Shown here: positions 24,060 to 34,485 of the stretch, piece after piece
Layout: each line of letters begins with the position of its first letter
Position numbering within the stretch: the stretch's first letter is position 1
Assembly (NCBI GenBank): GCA_945893365.1
Contig: CAMDED010000064.1
Span: 1 to 40,010 of the forward strand
Length of the DNA stretch: 40,010 nucleotides
Direction: 5' to 3'
DNA from: Candidatus Sulfopaludibacter sp. SbA3
Lineage (GTDB): Bacteria; Acidobacteriota; Terriglobia; Bryobacterales; Bryobacteraceae
Translations under genes and position numbers: made by a program
Notes under the pieces: generated by a model
What the model saw: the letters and a program-made list of their open reading frames with translations, nothing else
Databases searched by the model: none
What the model was told of the DNA's origin: nothing

Positions 24060-25277
24060 ATGTCGAAAAAATGGTGGACGGTCGGGCTCCTGTTCCTGGG
24101 CATCCTGATCAACTACGTCGATCGCGGCAACCTGAGCATCGTCGCGGTTCCCATGATGCGCGAGTTTGGAATCTCGCCCAAAGCCATGGGCATCCTGCTC
24201 TCGGCATTTTTCTGGAGTTATTCGCTTCTTCAAATACCGGCAGGGTATGTGGTAGACCGCTTCGGTTTGAAGTGGACCTACGCCGGGGCCTTCCTGCTGT
24301 GGTCGCTGGCATCGGCGGCGGTGGGCTTGGCCGAGTCCTTCGAGCAGGTCCTTGCATTTCGCGTCCTGCTTGGAATTGGCGAAGCGGTGGCGGCGCCGGC
24401 CAGTCTCGCGTATATCCGCCAGCAGTTTCGAGAAGACGAGCAGGGTTTGCCTACCGCCATCTACGTCTCGGGAATGATGCTGGGGCCGGCGATCGGGGCG
24501 TTCTTCGGCGCGGTGCTGCTGGAGCATCTGGGATGGCGGCAGCTTTTTGTATTCACGGGCCTGGGCGGGTGCCTTTGGCTCATCCCGTGGTTCCTGGTAG
24601 CGCCTACCGCCAAAGCCCGGCGCGAAGTACGGGCCGCGGAGCAACCTATCGAATGGGCGCGTCTATTTCGTAGTCCGCTGCTCTGGGGCATCTCGGTCGG
24701 AGCGTTCTTCTATTCCTACTACTGGTATTTCTACCTGACGTGGCTGCCGTCGTATCTCGTCATGGCCCACGGATTCTCCTTCCTCAAAATGGGCGCGTAC
24801 ACAGCCATTCCCCTGCTCGGGATGGCTCTGGTGGCAACGCTTGCCGGCCGCGCCGCGGACCGCATGATCTCGCGCTCGGGCCACGCCCTCCGCGTCAGGA
24901 AGGCATTCGTGTGCGTGGGCTTCACCGCGGGTAGTTCGATTTTTCTGTTGCTCTTGGTTCAATCGCAATACGCCGTATTGGCGACGGTCTGCTTCTCGCT
25001 CTTAGGTATCGGTTTGGCAAGCGCGAACTACTGGGCGCTCACTCAAGCCGTGACGCCCGAGCGAATCATCGGACGCGTGATCGGGTATCAGAATACGGTA
25101 GCCAATGCCGCCGGAGTCTGCGCGCCTATCCTTACCGGTTATCTGCTCGGAGACGGAAAGGACTTTCGTTCTTCCATTGCATTCGCAGGCGGCTCTCTTC
25201 TGATCGCAGCGGCTGCATATGCATGGATGGTTCGGGAGCGGGACGTCAAAGCCTTCCAGACGCAGTCCGGTACGTAA
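24060..25277 (+). CDS. MFS transporter, anion:cation symporter (ACS) type
   Basis: This 405-residue inner-membrane carrier has about 12 membrane helices. The first carries INYVDRGNLSI, typical of ACS-family hexuronate/glucarate/tartrate symporters. The loop 2-3 motif appears as GYVVDRFGLKW and helix 4 as FRVLLGIGEAVAAPASL. Its substrate is probably an organic anion such as a sugar acid, which fits the neighbouring acid-sugar dehydratase and IclR regulator. Its 3' end overlaps the end of the convergent ceramidase-family gene by 32 bases. Confidence 0.88.
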   Translation: MSKKWWTVGLLFLGILINYVDRGNLSIVAVPMMREFGISPKAMGILLSAFFWSYSLLQIPAGYVVDRFGLKWTYAGAFLLWSLASAAVGLAESFEQVLAFRVLLGIGEAVAAPASLAYIRQQFREDEQGLPTAIYVSGMMLGPAIGAFFGAVLLEHLGWRQLFVFTGLGGCLWLIPWFLVAPTAKARREVRAAEQPIEWARLFRSPLLWGISVGAFFYSYYWYFYLTWLPSYLVMAHGFSFLKMGAYTAIPLLGMALVATLAGRAADRMISRSGHALRVRKAFVCVGFTAGSSIFLLLLVQSQYAVLATVCFSLLGIGLASANYWALTQAVTPERIIGRVIGYQNTVANAAGVCAPILTGYLLGDGKDFRSSIAFAGGSLLIAAAAYAWMVRERDVKAFQTQSGT

Positions 25278-26718
25278 CGTCCGCCGCGAGCCGGCGAGAC
25301 AGCTCCAGAGCGCAATCGACCACCATTTGCCCGCATTCGGGAGTGAGCGCCATCGGAAGCTGGTAGGACTGGAAGAGCATGTCGGGAATCGCATAGGTTT
25401 CCCACGGCGACCAGCCGCCCCGCGGGTAAGCGTCCGCCGGGGAAATGTAGCCGATGCATCCGTTCGAGTAGCCGAGAAAGACGGTTTTCGAAAAAGGGGA
25501 ATCCTTTTTCACTGCCAACCCCAGCTCCACCAGGGTTTCCCCAGGGACCGCGACGATCGCGATGTCGTTGATCCGGATGGCTTGCACTTCGAGCGGAATA
25601 CTGACTTCCTTCTTCCCCGCCTCCACGGTGCGATGGAGCAATTGCGCCCAGTCGTAAAAATGCCGCAACACCGTGATGACTCCCGGGGACGCGTTATCCG
25701 CTTTCGCCTTCTCCCACTTCCCGGTTCGGTCGGCGAGAATCCGCTTGGTCTCCTCAAGAGACGGTAGAGGGAGCAGCGGCAAGTCTATGCTTTGAGTCAC
25801 GACCTGAATGCGGTCCGTTTGACCGGACTCGACCGGGACATACGGGTAAAGCGATACCTTCGCAAGGGACGACAGAAACACACGCGGGCCGCGGCGCTCA
25901 TGCGTGCGGATCTGCATCATGGTTTTCACCACCTCGGCGCCAAGAGTGGTTCCAAGGCGGTGCATATTCTCCGAATCGTCCGCGCGGGCCCCAATGCCTG
26001 TCGCGGGATTGATATTGCCCGCCGCGCCTTGCAGGAACAGAGACAGCGCTCCGGTGGCCGTCTCGATATGTTCCCGGGCGGGTCCTATGAAATCCGGCGA
26101 GAGTTTCAGGAATTTCGGCCCCATCGTCACCGTGTGACAGCCATGGCTGTACAGTACGGCCAAAGGCCGCCCGCCGTCCAGGTGGTCGATACGGATCACG
26201 CTCACTTCCGGGTCCATCGGTCCGTCCGGATTCTCACCGAGGAATGCCTTGCCGTTTTCATCCTTCTCACGGCGGTTGATGCCGATATTCACCGACCCCG
26301 AACCCGAGCCGACGCGCACCGGTTGCAGGTTCGAATTCGCGGCCGCCGCCACGCCCGTCAGTTGCGCCTTCAGATTCACAAGGTACGACGCCTGCAACTG
26401 CCGTTGGTCCTCCTCCTGAAACAGGAAGCCCGGAAGCGTGGGGCCACAATGCGTGTGGCTGTAATTAAGCAGCACGCATTCCGCGCGAGTCCCCACCGCC
26501 GCGGCAATTTTTTGCCGAACATCCGTGGCCGCCGGGTTCTGGATGAACGCGATGTCACAGGCGACAATGACGATCTTGGTTTCGCCATCCGTCAGGACGA
26601 GGGCTGTCGCAGTCAGCGGACGCTCGATACCGGTTGAGACACCCTCGCGGATGTAATAGCCGACCATGCCGATTCCAATCGGCGGGGTGATGTCGATACG
26701 TGAAACGCCAGCGTGCAT
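25246..26718 (-). CDS. neutral/alkaline ceramidase-family protein lacking the ceramidase serine
   Basis: This protein has 490 residues from the ATG at 26718, 4 bases after the DUF1501 stop codon. An upstream in-frame start at 26760 would run into that gene. The N-terminal domain matches the non-lysosomal ceramidase family, with zinc-type motifs HTHCG (His88, His90) and SHGCH (His192, His195). Where ceramidases have GDVSPN with the nucleophilic Ser, this protein reads GNINPA (about 234-239), so sphingolipid amidase activity is unlikely. No signal peptide is seen, although both genes upstream encode exported proteins. Its role is therefore open; many acidobacterial and planctomycete relatives are annotated only as hypothetical. 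It is the last gene of a three-gene operon. Confidence 0.8.
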   Translation of the reverse strand: MHAGVSRIDITPPIGIGMVGYYIREGVSTGIERPLTATALVLTDGETKIVIVACDIAFIQNPAATDVRQKIAAAVGTRAECVLLNYSHTHCGPTLPGFLFQEEDQRQLQASYLVNLKAQLTGVAAAANSNLQPVRVGSGSGSVNIGINRREKDENGKAFLGENPDGPMDPEVSVIRIDHLDGGRPLAVLYSHGCHTVTMGPKFLKLSPDFIGPAREHIETATGALSLFLQGAAGNINPATGIGARADDSENMHRLGTTLGAEVVKTMMQIRTHERRGPRVFLSSLAKVSLYPYVPVESGQTDRIQVVTQSIDLPLLPLPSLEETKRILADRTGKWEKAKADNASPGVITVLRHFYDWAQLLHRTVEAGKKEVSIPLEVQAIRINDIAIVAVPGETLVELGLAVKKDSPFSKTVFLGYSNGCIGYISPADAYPRGGWSPWETYAIPDMLFQSYQLPMALTPECGQMVVDCALELSRRLAADVTYRTASGRL

Positions 26719-26722
26719 AGGT

Positions 26723-28162
26723 TTAGGCGAGAAGCTTTTTCTTGACTTCGCCGGCAACATCCGTCAGGCGGAAATCCCGCCCCTGGTGGCGATAGGTGAG
26801 CCGTGTATGATCGAAGCCAAGGCAGTGCAGGATGGTTGCCTGCAGATCGTGCACATGAACTTTGTCTTCGACGATGTTGAATCCAATGTCGTCCGTCTTT
26901 CCGACCACCTGCCCGCCCTTGATTCCGCCTCCCGCCATCCACATGCTGAACGCCAGCGGATGATGGTCGCGGCCCTCATTGCCCGGCTCCCCGGGACGCC
27001 TGATCTCGACCATGGGAGTGCGGCCGAACTCGCCGCCCCAGACTACCAATGTGGAATCGAGCAACCCGCGCTCCTTCAGGTCCTGGATCAGAGCCGCGGC
27101 GGGATGGTCGGTTGCCTCGCACTTCTCCTTTAAGCCCTTGTTCAACTCCGAGTGATGGTCCCAGCTCGCATGCATCAATTGAACGAAGCGCACGCCGCGC
27201 TCCACCATGCGTCTGGCGAGCAGGCAGTTCGTGCCGAACGGCCGTGTCTCCTTCCGATTGACGCCATACATTTCGAGCGTGCGGGGCGATTCCTTCGAAA
27301 AATCCAGTAGCTCGGGAGCCGAAGACTGCATCCGGAACGCCAACTCGTAGGAGGCGATACGCGAAGCGATCTCGACATCGCCAGTCGTGGCAAGACGCTC
27401 CTCATTGAAGTCGCGCATCAGGTCGAGCCCCGAGCGCTGAATTTTCGGGCTGACTCCCTCCGGGCTCGAAAGATACAGCACCGGATCGCCCGCACTGCGA
27501 AAAGTTACGCCCTGATAGGTGGATGGCAAGAATCCGCTCGACCAGTTGGAAGCGCCGCCGCTCGTTCCTCTGCCGGAGCTGAGCACCACAAAACCGGGAA
27601 GGTTCCGCGATTCGCTTCCCAATCCGTAGGTCGCCCACGCCCCCATGGACGGCCGCCCAAATTGAATGCTGCCGCTCATCAGCAGAAGCTGGCCCGGATG
27701 GTGATTGAATGCATCGGTGAACATGGACCGGACGAGACAAATGTCGTCCGCGCGCGAGGCCAGTCCGGGCAGCAAGTCGGATAATTCCATGCCGCACTGC
27801 CCCGCGGGCTTGAAGACGCGCGGGCTGGCCATCACCTTGGCGGTGGGCTTAATGAAAGCCAGCCGCAGATTTTTCGTGAGCGACTCAGGCAATGGATGGC
27901 CGTCCCACTTCTGCAATCCGGGCTTGGGATCGAACAGGTCCACCTGGCTCGGCGCGCCCTCCATAAACATAAAGATGACGTTCTTTGCTTTTGGGGCGAA
28001 GTGAGAAGGCTTTGGCGTGAGCGGGTCCGTTATGCGCTCCGCCTCGGCCGCGCGACCCTCATCCGCCAGCACGTGCAGGAGCGCAATCGTACCCAACCCA
28101 CCGCCGCAATCGCGGAAGAAACGTCGTCGGGTCTGAATCTGACTGAACTGGCCGCTGTCCAT
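26723..28162 (-). CDS. DUF1501 protein, Tat-exported (second copy)
   Basis: This 479-residue protein has a twin-arginine-like signal (TRRRFF, then a Gly-rich hydrophobic stretch). Conserved blocks are [23 protein letters not shown] and GRDHHPLAF, the same set as in the paralogue at 9743-11167. The fold is alkaline phosphatase/sulfatase-like and the substrate is unknown. Its ATG is 3 bases after the stop codon of the DUF1549/DUF1553 gene, so the two are coupled. The two DUF1501 copies are clearly divergent, which argues for different substrates and against a recent duplication. Confidence 0.9.
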   Translation of the reverse strand: MDSGQFSQIQTRRRFFRDCGGGLGTIALLHVLADEGRAAEAERITDPLTPKPSHFAPKAKNVIFMFMEGAPSQVDLFDPKPGLQKWDGHPLPESLTKNLRLAFIKPTAKVMASPRVFKPAGQCGMELSDLLPGLASRADDICLVRSMFTDAFNHHPGQLLLMSGSIQFGRPSMGAWATYGLGSESRNLPGFVVLSSGRGTSGGASNWSSGFLPSTYQGVTFRSAGDPVLYLSSPEGVSPKIQRSGLDLMRDFNEERLATTGDVEIASRIASYELAFRMQSSAPELLDFSKESPRTLEMYGVNRKETRPFGTNCLLARRMVERGVRFVQLMHASWDHHSELNKGLKEKCEATDHPAAALIQDLKERGLLDSTLVVWGGEFGRTPMVEIRRPGEPGNEGRDHHPLAFSMWMAGGGIKGGQVVGKTDDIGFNIVEDKVHVHDLQATILHCLGFDHTRLTYRHQGRDFRLTDVAGEVKKKLLA

Positions 28163-28165
28163 CGT

Positions 28166-30709
<2,544 letters not shown>

Positions 30710-31056
30710 CTAGTTGGGATTCTATCATCCCAGCGTGTAGTGAGGCTATGCGAGACTGCCGGAACCTGTTGGCTCCGCACGCCGATTCATGACGAACTCG
30801 GCAAGAACGGCGATGGTTCAAACGGAGCAGGCGCCCGTCTGCGAGTGGTACGGAGCAACGCAACTTCCGGATGCCGTGACACGACAAGGATCCGCAGGCC
30901 TCCTCTTGACCCCTTCCGATCTCAACCCGCTCACACACGGAGGGCTTTGCCCCGACCCTTTTCGAACCGCACGCCGGCACTTTTTCTTGTTTGGCAAGTT
31001 GTCCATCCGATGAACGCCTTCGTGATCGGATCCATCAACGCACTGGAGGCAAACCG
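30710..31056. other. intergenic stretch with no clear gene
   Basis: The 5' flank of the second DUF1549 gene occupies the left end. A plus-strand frame (from ATG 30789 to 31013, 74 residues, containing the phrase APVCEWYGATQLPD) has some codon bias but no ribosome binding site and no recognisable domain, so it is not called. No RNA gene or mobile element was recognised. Confidence 0.4.
30719..30724 (-). promoter_or_regulatory. -10-like TAGAAT before the second DUF1549 gene
   Basis: On the minus strand TAGAAT lies 9 bases before the ATG at 30709, with no Shine-Dalgarno between. This is the same arrangement as at the first DUF1549 gene (TATAAT, 11 bases) and the MFS gene, and is consistent with a leaderless transcript. 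Confidence 0.4.
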
Positions 31057-31254
31057 GTGGACACGCAGAAACCGGAAAAAGCCGGCGGCTCCTCCGGCCC
31101 GGCTGCGACTCCGATCCTTCGGGACCGACTGCCGCTTCGGCGGCCTAAATCATTGGTAGCCATATCTCGGGTCATGCCCGATGCTCAGACCGGACGGAAG
31201 TACATCTCTTCGGTCGGAGGCGCCTCGCTAGCGGCGCCTCGATCCGCTAAGTAG
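31057..31254 (+). CDS. possible small basic protein, unrecognised
   Basis: This 65-residue frame starts at GTG, with GGAGG (31045-31049) at the ideal distance of 7 bases. The product is rich in Pro, Gly, Ser, Arg and Lys (for example QKPEKAGGSSGP and LPLRRPKS), with no signal peptide or membrane helix. It resembles no family I know. The strong ribosome binding site is the main support. Third-position GC bias is only moderate and the end of the frame runs into a stem-loop, so it may be spurious or a relic. It stands alone between two minus-strand genes. Confidence 0.3.
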   Translation: MDTQKPEKAGGSSGPAATPILRDRLPLRRPKSLVAISRVMPDAQTGRKYISSVGGASLAAPRSAK

Positions 31255-31257
31255 CGG
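31217..31257. repeat. two adjacent stem-loops downstream of the glycosyltransferase gene
   Basis: Stem 1 is GAGGCGCC / GGCGCCTC (31217-31224 and 31233-31240, 8-base loop). Stem 2 is CCGCT / AGCGG (31244-31248 and 31253-31257, 4-base loop). They lie about 77 bases past the glycosyltransferase stop codon at 31334 and at the end of the small plus-strand frame. They may act as a bidirectional transcript end, but no T-run follows. Confidence 0.4.
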
Positions 31258-31333
31258 GAAGAGCCACCTTATCTTTGCCCAATTCCGTAGCCTGGCCCGT
31301 TCGTCTCCGGCGAGATGCACTCGGACACCGGTT

Positions 31334-32521
31334 CTACGTCCAGGAGAAGCGCTTCAAGACATAGGAAAGGCGCCGGCCGTCGGCGACGCTTACCTGAACC
31401 TGACTAGGCACGAAGTAGCGGGAGGCGCGCACCGTGAGACAAAGGGCTCCGTGCAACGGGCGCACTTTGATCGGAATCGAAAGATCGAAGTCGCCCACCG
31501 GAAGAAGCAGTTCGGCCACAGTTCGCCCCTCGCAGTCGATTCGAATCGACTGTCCGTTCAGCCAGGTTGCCCACTCAGGAAGCATTCCTCGAATTGACAG
31601 ATTCCCACTTCCTGGCGGAAGCATGAAATGCGCTTCCGTTGTCGCCCACCCGTCTGAAAACCAGCCCTGAGAGCGATGGATTCTGTCACCGACCGTGTGC
31701 GCAATCCGGCGCGCAATAAGATCTTTAAGCTTTTGCGAAACGGTCCGAAGAATCCCCGGGACGCACTCATCAATGGCGTCGTACCAAATCTTCGAGTAGG
31801 TATCGAGGCCGTACACAAAGTATCCGGGCGGCAACCATCGTCCGGTTTCACGCCGGAGAACATCGCCGATTTCAGCCACCCGGGTGGCTCCGCCGGTGAA
31901 CGTCTTGGCTGTCCCGTACTCGCGCAGACATCCCATGTATTCGGGGATGTAGACCAACGGGTATCGCTTTCCAATGCGGATCAAAAGGTCCCAATCCATG
32001 ACGTAATGCAATTTCTCGTCGAGCCAGCCGATTTCCTCAAGAACGGCGCGGCGGAAATATGCAGTCTGCTGAAGAATGTAGTCCGAGAGATGGACGAGTT
32101 TCCAGAGATTGAAAGGTTCGGTAATCGGGAAGCGGCCGGTAACATTGCCGTCGTAATCGAGCAGGTAGCCTTCACCGTAGACGGCTCCAGCCTTCGGGTT
32201 GGCTTCAAACGCGCGCACCGCGTGCGATATCGCTCCGGGGAGAATCGTGTCGTCTGAATTGAGATATGAAACAACCTCTCCCTTCGCCATTCGAAAGCCC
32301 TTGTTGATGGCGTGAGACTGACCGCGGTCCCGTTCGGAAATGAATTTCAGCCGGCTGGCGTATTCGCGGACGACCTTAGCGGTTTCATCCGTCGACCCCC
32401 CATCCATGACGATGTATTCGATCCGCGGGTAGTCCTGGCTGAGTACGCTCTCGATCGTCGCCCGGATGAAGTGGCCTTGATTGTAGGACGGCGTTACGAC
32501 CGTGACGAGTGGACTGCGCAT
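31334..32521 (-). CDS. GT2 family glycosyltransferase with C-terminal beta-rich extension
   Basis: This 395-residue protein has a GT-A nucleotide-sugar domain in residues about 1-230. It shows the start VTVVTPSYNQGHFI, Asp40 in MDGGSTDE, RGQSHAINKGF, the DxD-equivalent NSDD (88-91), and MDWDLLIRI for the acceptor side. The last 110 residues (from about GWATTEAHF) look like a small beta sandwich, possibly for carbohydrate or lipid contact. It is cytoplasmic or membrane-associated, making a cell-surface glycan or glycolipid. It stands alone with no polysaccharide cluster around it. No Shine-Dalgarno is visible before the ATG. Confidence 0.88.
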   Translation of the reverse strand: MRSPLVTVVTPSYNQGHFIRATIESVLSQDYPRIEYIVMDGGSTDETAKVVREYASRLKFISERDRGQSHAINKGFRMAKGEVVSYLNSDDTILPGAISHAVRAFEANPKAGAVYGEGYLLDYDGNVTGRFPITEPFNLWKLVHLSDYILQQTAYFRRAVLEEIGWLDEKLHYVMDWDLLIRIGKRYPLVYIPEYMGCLREYGTAKTFTGGATRVAEIGDVLRRETGRWLPPGYFVYGLDTYSKIWYDAIDECVPGILRTVSQKLKDLIARRIAHTVGDRIHRSQGWFSDGWATTEAHFMLPPGSGNLSIRGMLPEWATWLNGQSIRIDCEGRTVAELLLPVGDFDLSIPIKVRPLHGALCLTVRASRYFVPSQVQVSVADGRRLSYVLKRFSWT

Positions 32522-32658
32522 TCAGATGATCGGAACCGTCTGCTCAGGAGCCCGCGGGAAACAGGCGTTTCTCCATTATTGTTACACTAAAAGGTGGTGC
32601 CGGAGCATACGGCCTTGAACCGCCGTAGGCCGTCGGCGCATGCCCAAGGATGTGGACC

Positions 32659-34005
32659 GTGCAACACGGACCCGGAACGAAACCGAAGTTGTTTGCCGCT
32701 CTTGCCCTCGCCGCCGCAATCGTCCTCGCCAGAGCTCAAACCGACCTCGGGGGCTCCATCGTCATGGGCTTCGACGATCCGGCCATCCAGTACGCCTCAA
32801 ACGTGCTGAAAGACCCTATCAGCGAACTGCAGCGCAAACTCGACCGCGGCGAAGCGAGACTGCGGTTCGACAAGGAACGCGGCTACCTGCCCTCCGTCCT
32901 GGAACTTCTGAAGGTTCCGGTATCCTCCCAGGCTCTGGTGTTTTCAAAGACCAGCTTCCAACTTCAGCGCATTACACCGCAAACGCCGCGCGCGATCTAC
33001 TTCAACGACCAGGTTTATATCGGCTACGTGGTCGACGGAGATGTCGTCGAGGCGTCGGCTGTAGACCCGGAAAAAGGCGCGATCTTTTATACGCTCGACC
33101 AGAGCGGCAAGACCACGCCCCGGTTCGTGCGCCGCGACGAATGCCTGCAGTGCCACGCGTCTCCGAGGACCCTGGGGGTGCCCGGCCACATGGTGCGCTC
33201 GGTCTACACCGGCACCGACGGCTACCCGATTTTCCAGGCCGGCGGCTTCGTCACCGATCACCGTTCCCCGCTCAGGGAACGCTGGGGAGGATGGTACGTG
33301 ACCGGAACCCATGGCGCGGACCTGCACATGGGGAATGCCTTCTTGCGGGGCGATAACCCCGATGCCATGGACCTGAAAGCGGGCGCGAACGTGACCGATC
33401 TCGCCAGCCGCTTCGATACGGACCGCTATCTTTCTCCCCACAGCGATATCGTGGCGCTGATGGCGCTCGAACACCAAACGCGCATGCACAACCTGATCAC
33501 GCGGGTCAGCTATGAGGCGCGAACGGCGATGGAGCAGCAAGTGTCCATGAACCGGGCGCTCAAGCGGCCCGATGACGAATGGTCGGACTCCACGCGGCGG
33601 CGTATTTACGGGCCGTCGGAAGTGCTGCTTCAGTACATGCTGTTCCGTGACGAAGCGCCGCTCCACGCCCCAGTCAAAGGCACGTCCGCCTTCACGGCCG
33701 ATTTTCCCCGGCAGGGGCCGAGGGATCGCAAAGGGCGTTCCCTGCGGGATCTCGACCTGACCAAGCGGCTCCTGCGCTATCCGTGCAGCTATCTGATCTA
33801 CTCCGAGGCCTTCGACGCTCTTCCGAAAGAGGTGGCCGAATATGTCTACCGGAGGCTGTGGGAAGTGCTTTCCGGCGGCGACACGGGGAAGGTTTACGGA
33901 ACGCTCACGGCCTCGGAGCGGGCTGACATCGCCGGGATCCTGCACGACACCAAGCCCGCGTTTGCCGCGTACTGGGACTCAAGACGGGGTTCGAGCACCC
34001 GCTGA
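32659..34005 (+). CDS. exported protein with a single CxxCH heme motif, uncharacterised family
   Basis: This protein has about 448 residues. The GTG at 32659 is preferred because AAGGA lies 8 bases before it; an ATG at 32650 in the same frame is the alternative. A signal peptide (KLFAALALAAAIVLARA) sends it to the periplasm. The middle carries a single heme-type C162-L-Q-C-H166 within RRDECLQCHAS. Around it are strongly patterned blocks (VFSKTSFQLQRITPQTPRAIYFND, GVPGHMVRSVY, RWGGWYVTGTHG) that I associate with an unnamed family of large mono-heme proteins found in several phyla. Function is unknown; electron transfer or redox sensing is possible. It is divergent from the glycosyltransferase gene. 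Confidence 0.8.
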   Translation: MQHGPGTKPKLFAALALAAAIVLARAQTDLGGSIVMGFDDPAIQYASNVLKDPISELQRKLDRGEARLRFDKERGYLPSVLELLKVPVSSQALVFSKTSFQLQRITPQTPRAIYFNDQVYIGYVVDGDVVEASAVDPEKGAIFYTLDQSGKTTPRFVRRDECLQCHASPRTLGVPGHMVRSVYTGTDGYPIFQAGGFVTDHRSPLRERWGGWYVTGTHGADLHMGNAFLRGDNPDAMDLKAGANVTDLASRFDTDRYLSPHSDIVALMALEHQTRMHNLITRVSYEARTAMEQQVSMNRALKRPDDEWSDSTRRRIYGPSEVLLQYMLFRDEAPLHAPVKGTSAFTADFPRQGPRDRKGRSLRDLDLTKRLLRYPCSYLIYSEAFDALPKEVAEYVYRRLWEVLSGGDTGKVYGTLTASERADIAGILHDTKPAFAAYWDSRRGSSTR

Positions 34006-34060
34006 AAGCCGCCCACCGCCGGCTCCGCGGCAGCCTGCGCAATACCCAATAAAATTTCTC

Positions 34061-34096
34061 TTGACGTTTTGGCCGCTTCGTACTAACTTATTAGTA
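34061..34096 (+). promoter_or_regulatory. blaI promoter with overlapping BlaI-type operator
   Basis: TTGACG (34061-34066), a 17-base spacer and TAACTT (34084-34089) form the promoter. A perfect 6-4-6 palindrome TACTAA-CTTA-TTAGTA (34081-34096) covers the -10, the predicted transcription start and the first base of the ATG. BlaI/MecI repressors bind TACA/TGTA-type palindromes, so autorepression is likely. Transcription starting at about 34096 would make the message leaderless. Confidence 0.75.
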
Positions 34097-34485
34097 TGAA
34101 GCCGCCGAGTACAACCCTCACCGCTCAGGAACTCGAGATCATGAAGATCGTCTGGCGCCTGGAGAAGGCGACCGTGCGCGCCGTTTATGAAGCTTTGCTC
34201 GAACGCCGCAAGATCGCCTACACCACGGTCATGACGATGATGAAGATCCTCGAACAGAAGAAATACCTGTCCAAGAGCCGGGACGAGAAGGCGTTTGTCT
34301 ACACGCCTTCGGCGCCTCGCAACCAGGTGATTAGAGGTATGGTGCGCGAGTTTGTCGACCGCGTTTTCAACGGAGCGGCCGAGCCTCTGGTCGCTCATCT
34401 TGTCGAAGACCGGAAGCTCTCGCAGAAGGATTTGCGCGAGATCGCGCGCATGATTCGCGCCAGCGCCGAAGGGAGCAAGAAATGA
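34096..34485 (+). CDS. BlaI/MecI/CopY family transcriptional repressor
   Basis: This 129-residue winged-helix repressor has LTAQELEIMKIVWRL as the first helices, TVRAVYEALLERRKIAYTTVMTMMKILEQK as the recognition region, and a wing at SKSRDEKAFVYTP. The C-terminal dimerisation half (MVREFVDRVFNGAAEPLVAHL) follows. In BlaI/BlaR1 systems a membrane metalloprotease triggers cleavage of the repressor. The partner gene overlaps its last 4 bases (ATGA). The operator sits over its own start site. In Acidobacteriota such pairs are numerous and mostly not linked to a beta-lactamase; none is seen here. Confidence 0.93.
   Translation: MKPPSTTLTAQELEIMKIVWRLEKATVRAVYEALLERRKIAYTTVMTMMKILEQKKYLSKSRDEKAFVYTPSAPRNQVIRGMVREFVDRVFNGAAEPLVAHLVEDRKLSQKDLREIARMIRASAEGSKK

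Noticed and set aside
26718-26760. Longer start of the ceramidase-family gene at 26760
   Set aside because: It would overlap the DUF1501 coding end by 38 bases, and the homologous region (AGVSRIDITPP) begins only after the ATG at 26718.
30710-31333. Possible tRNA, small RNA or mobile element in the 620-base gap
   Set aside because: No cloverleaf, no CCA-type end, no terminal repeats and no recombinase motif could be found; only the stem-loops at 31217-31257 and one small frame remain.
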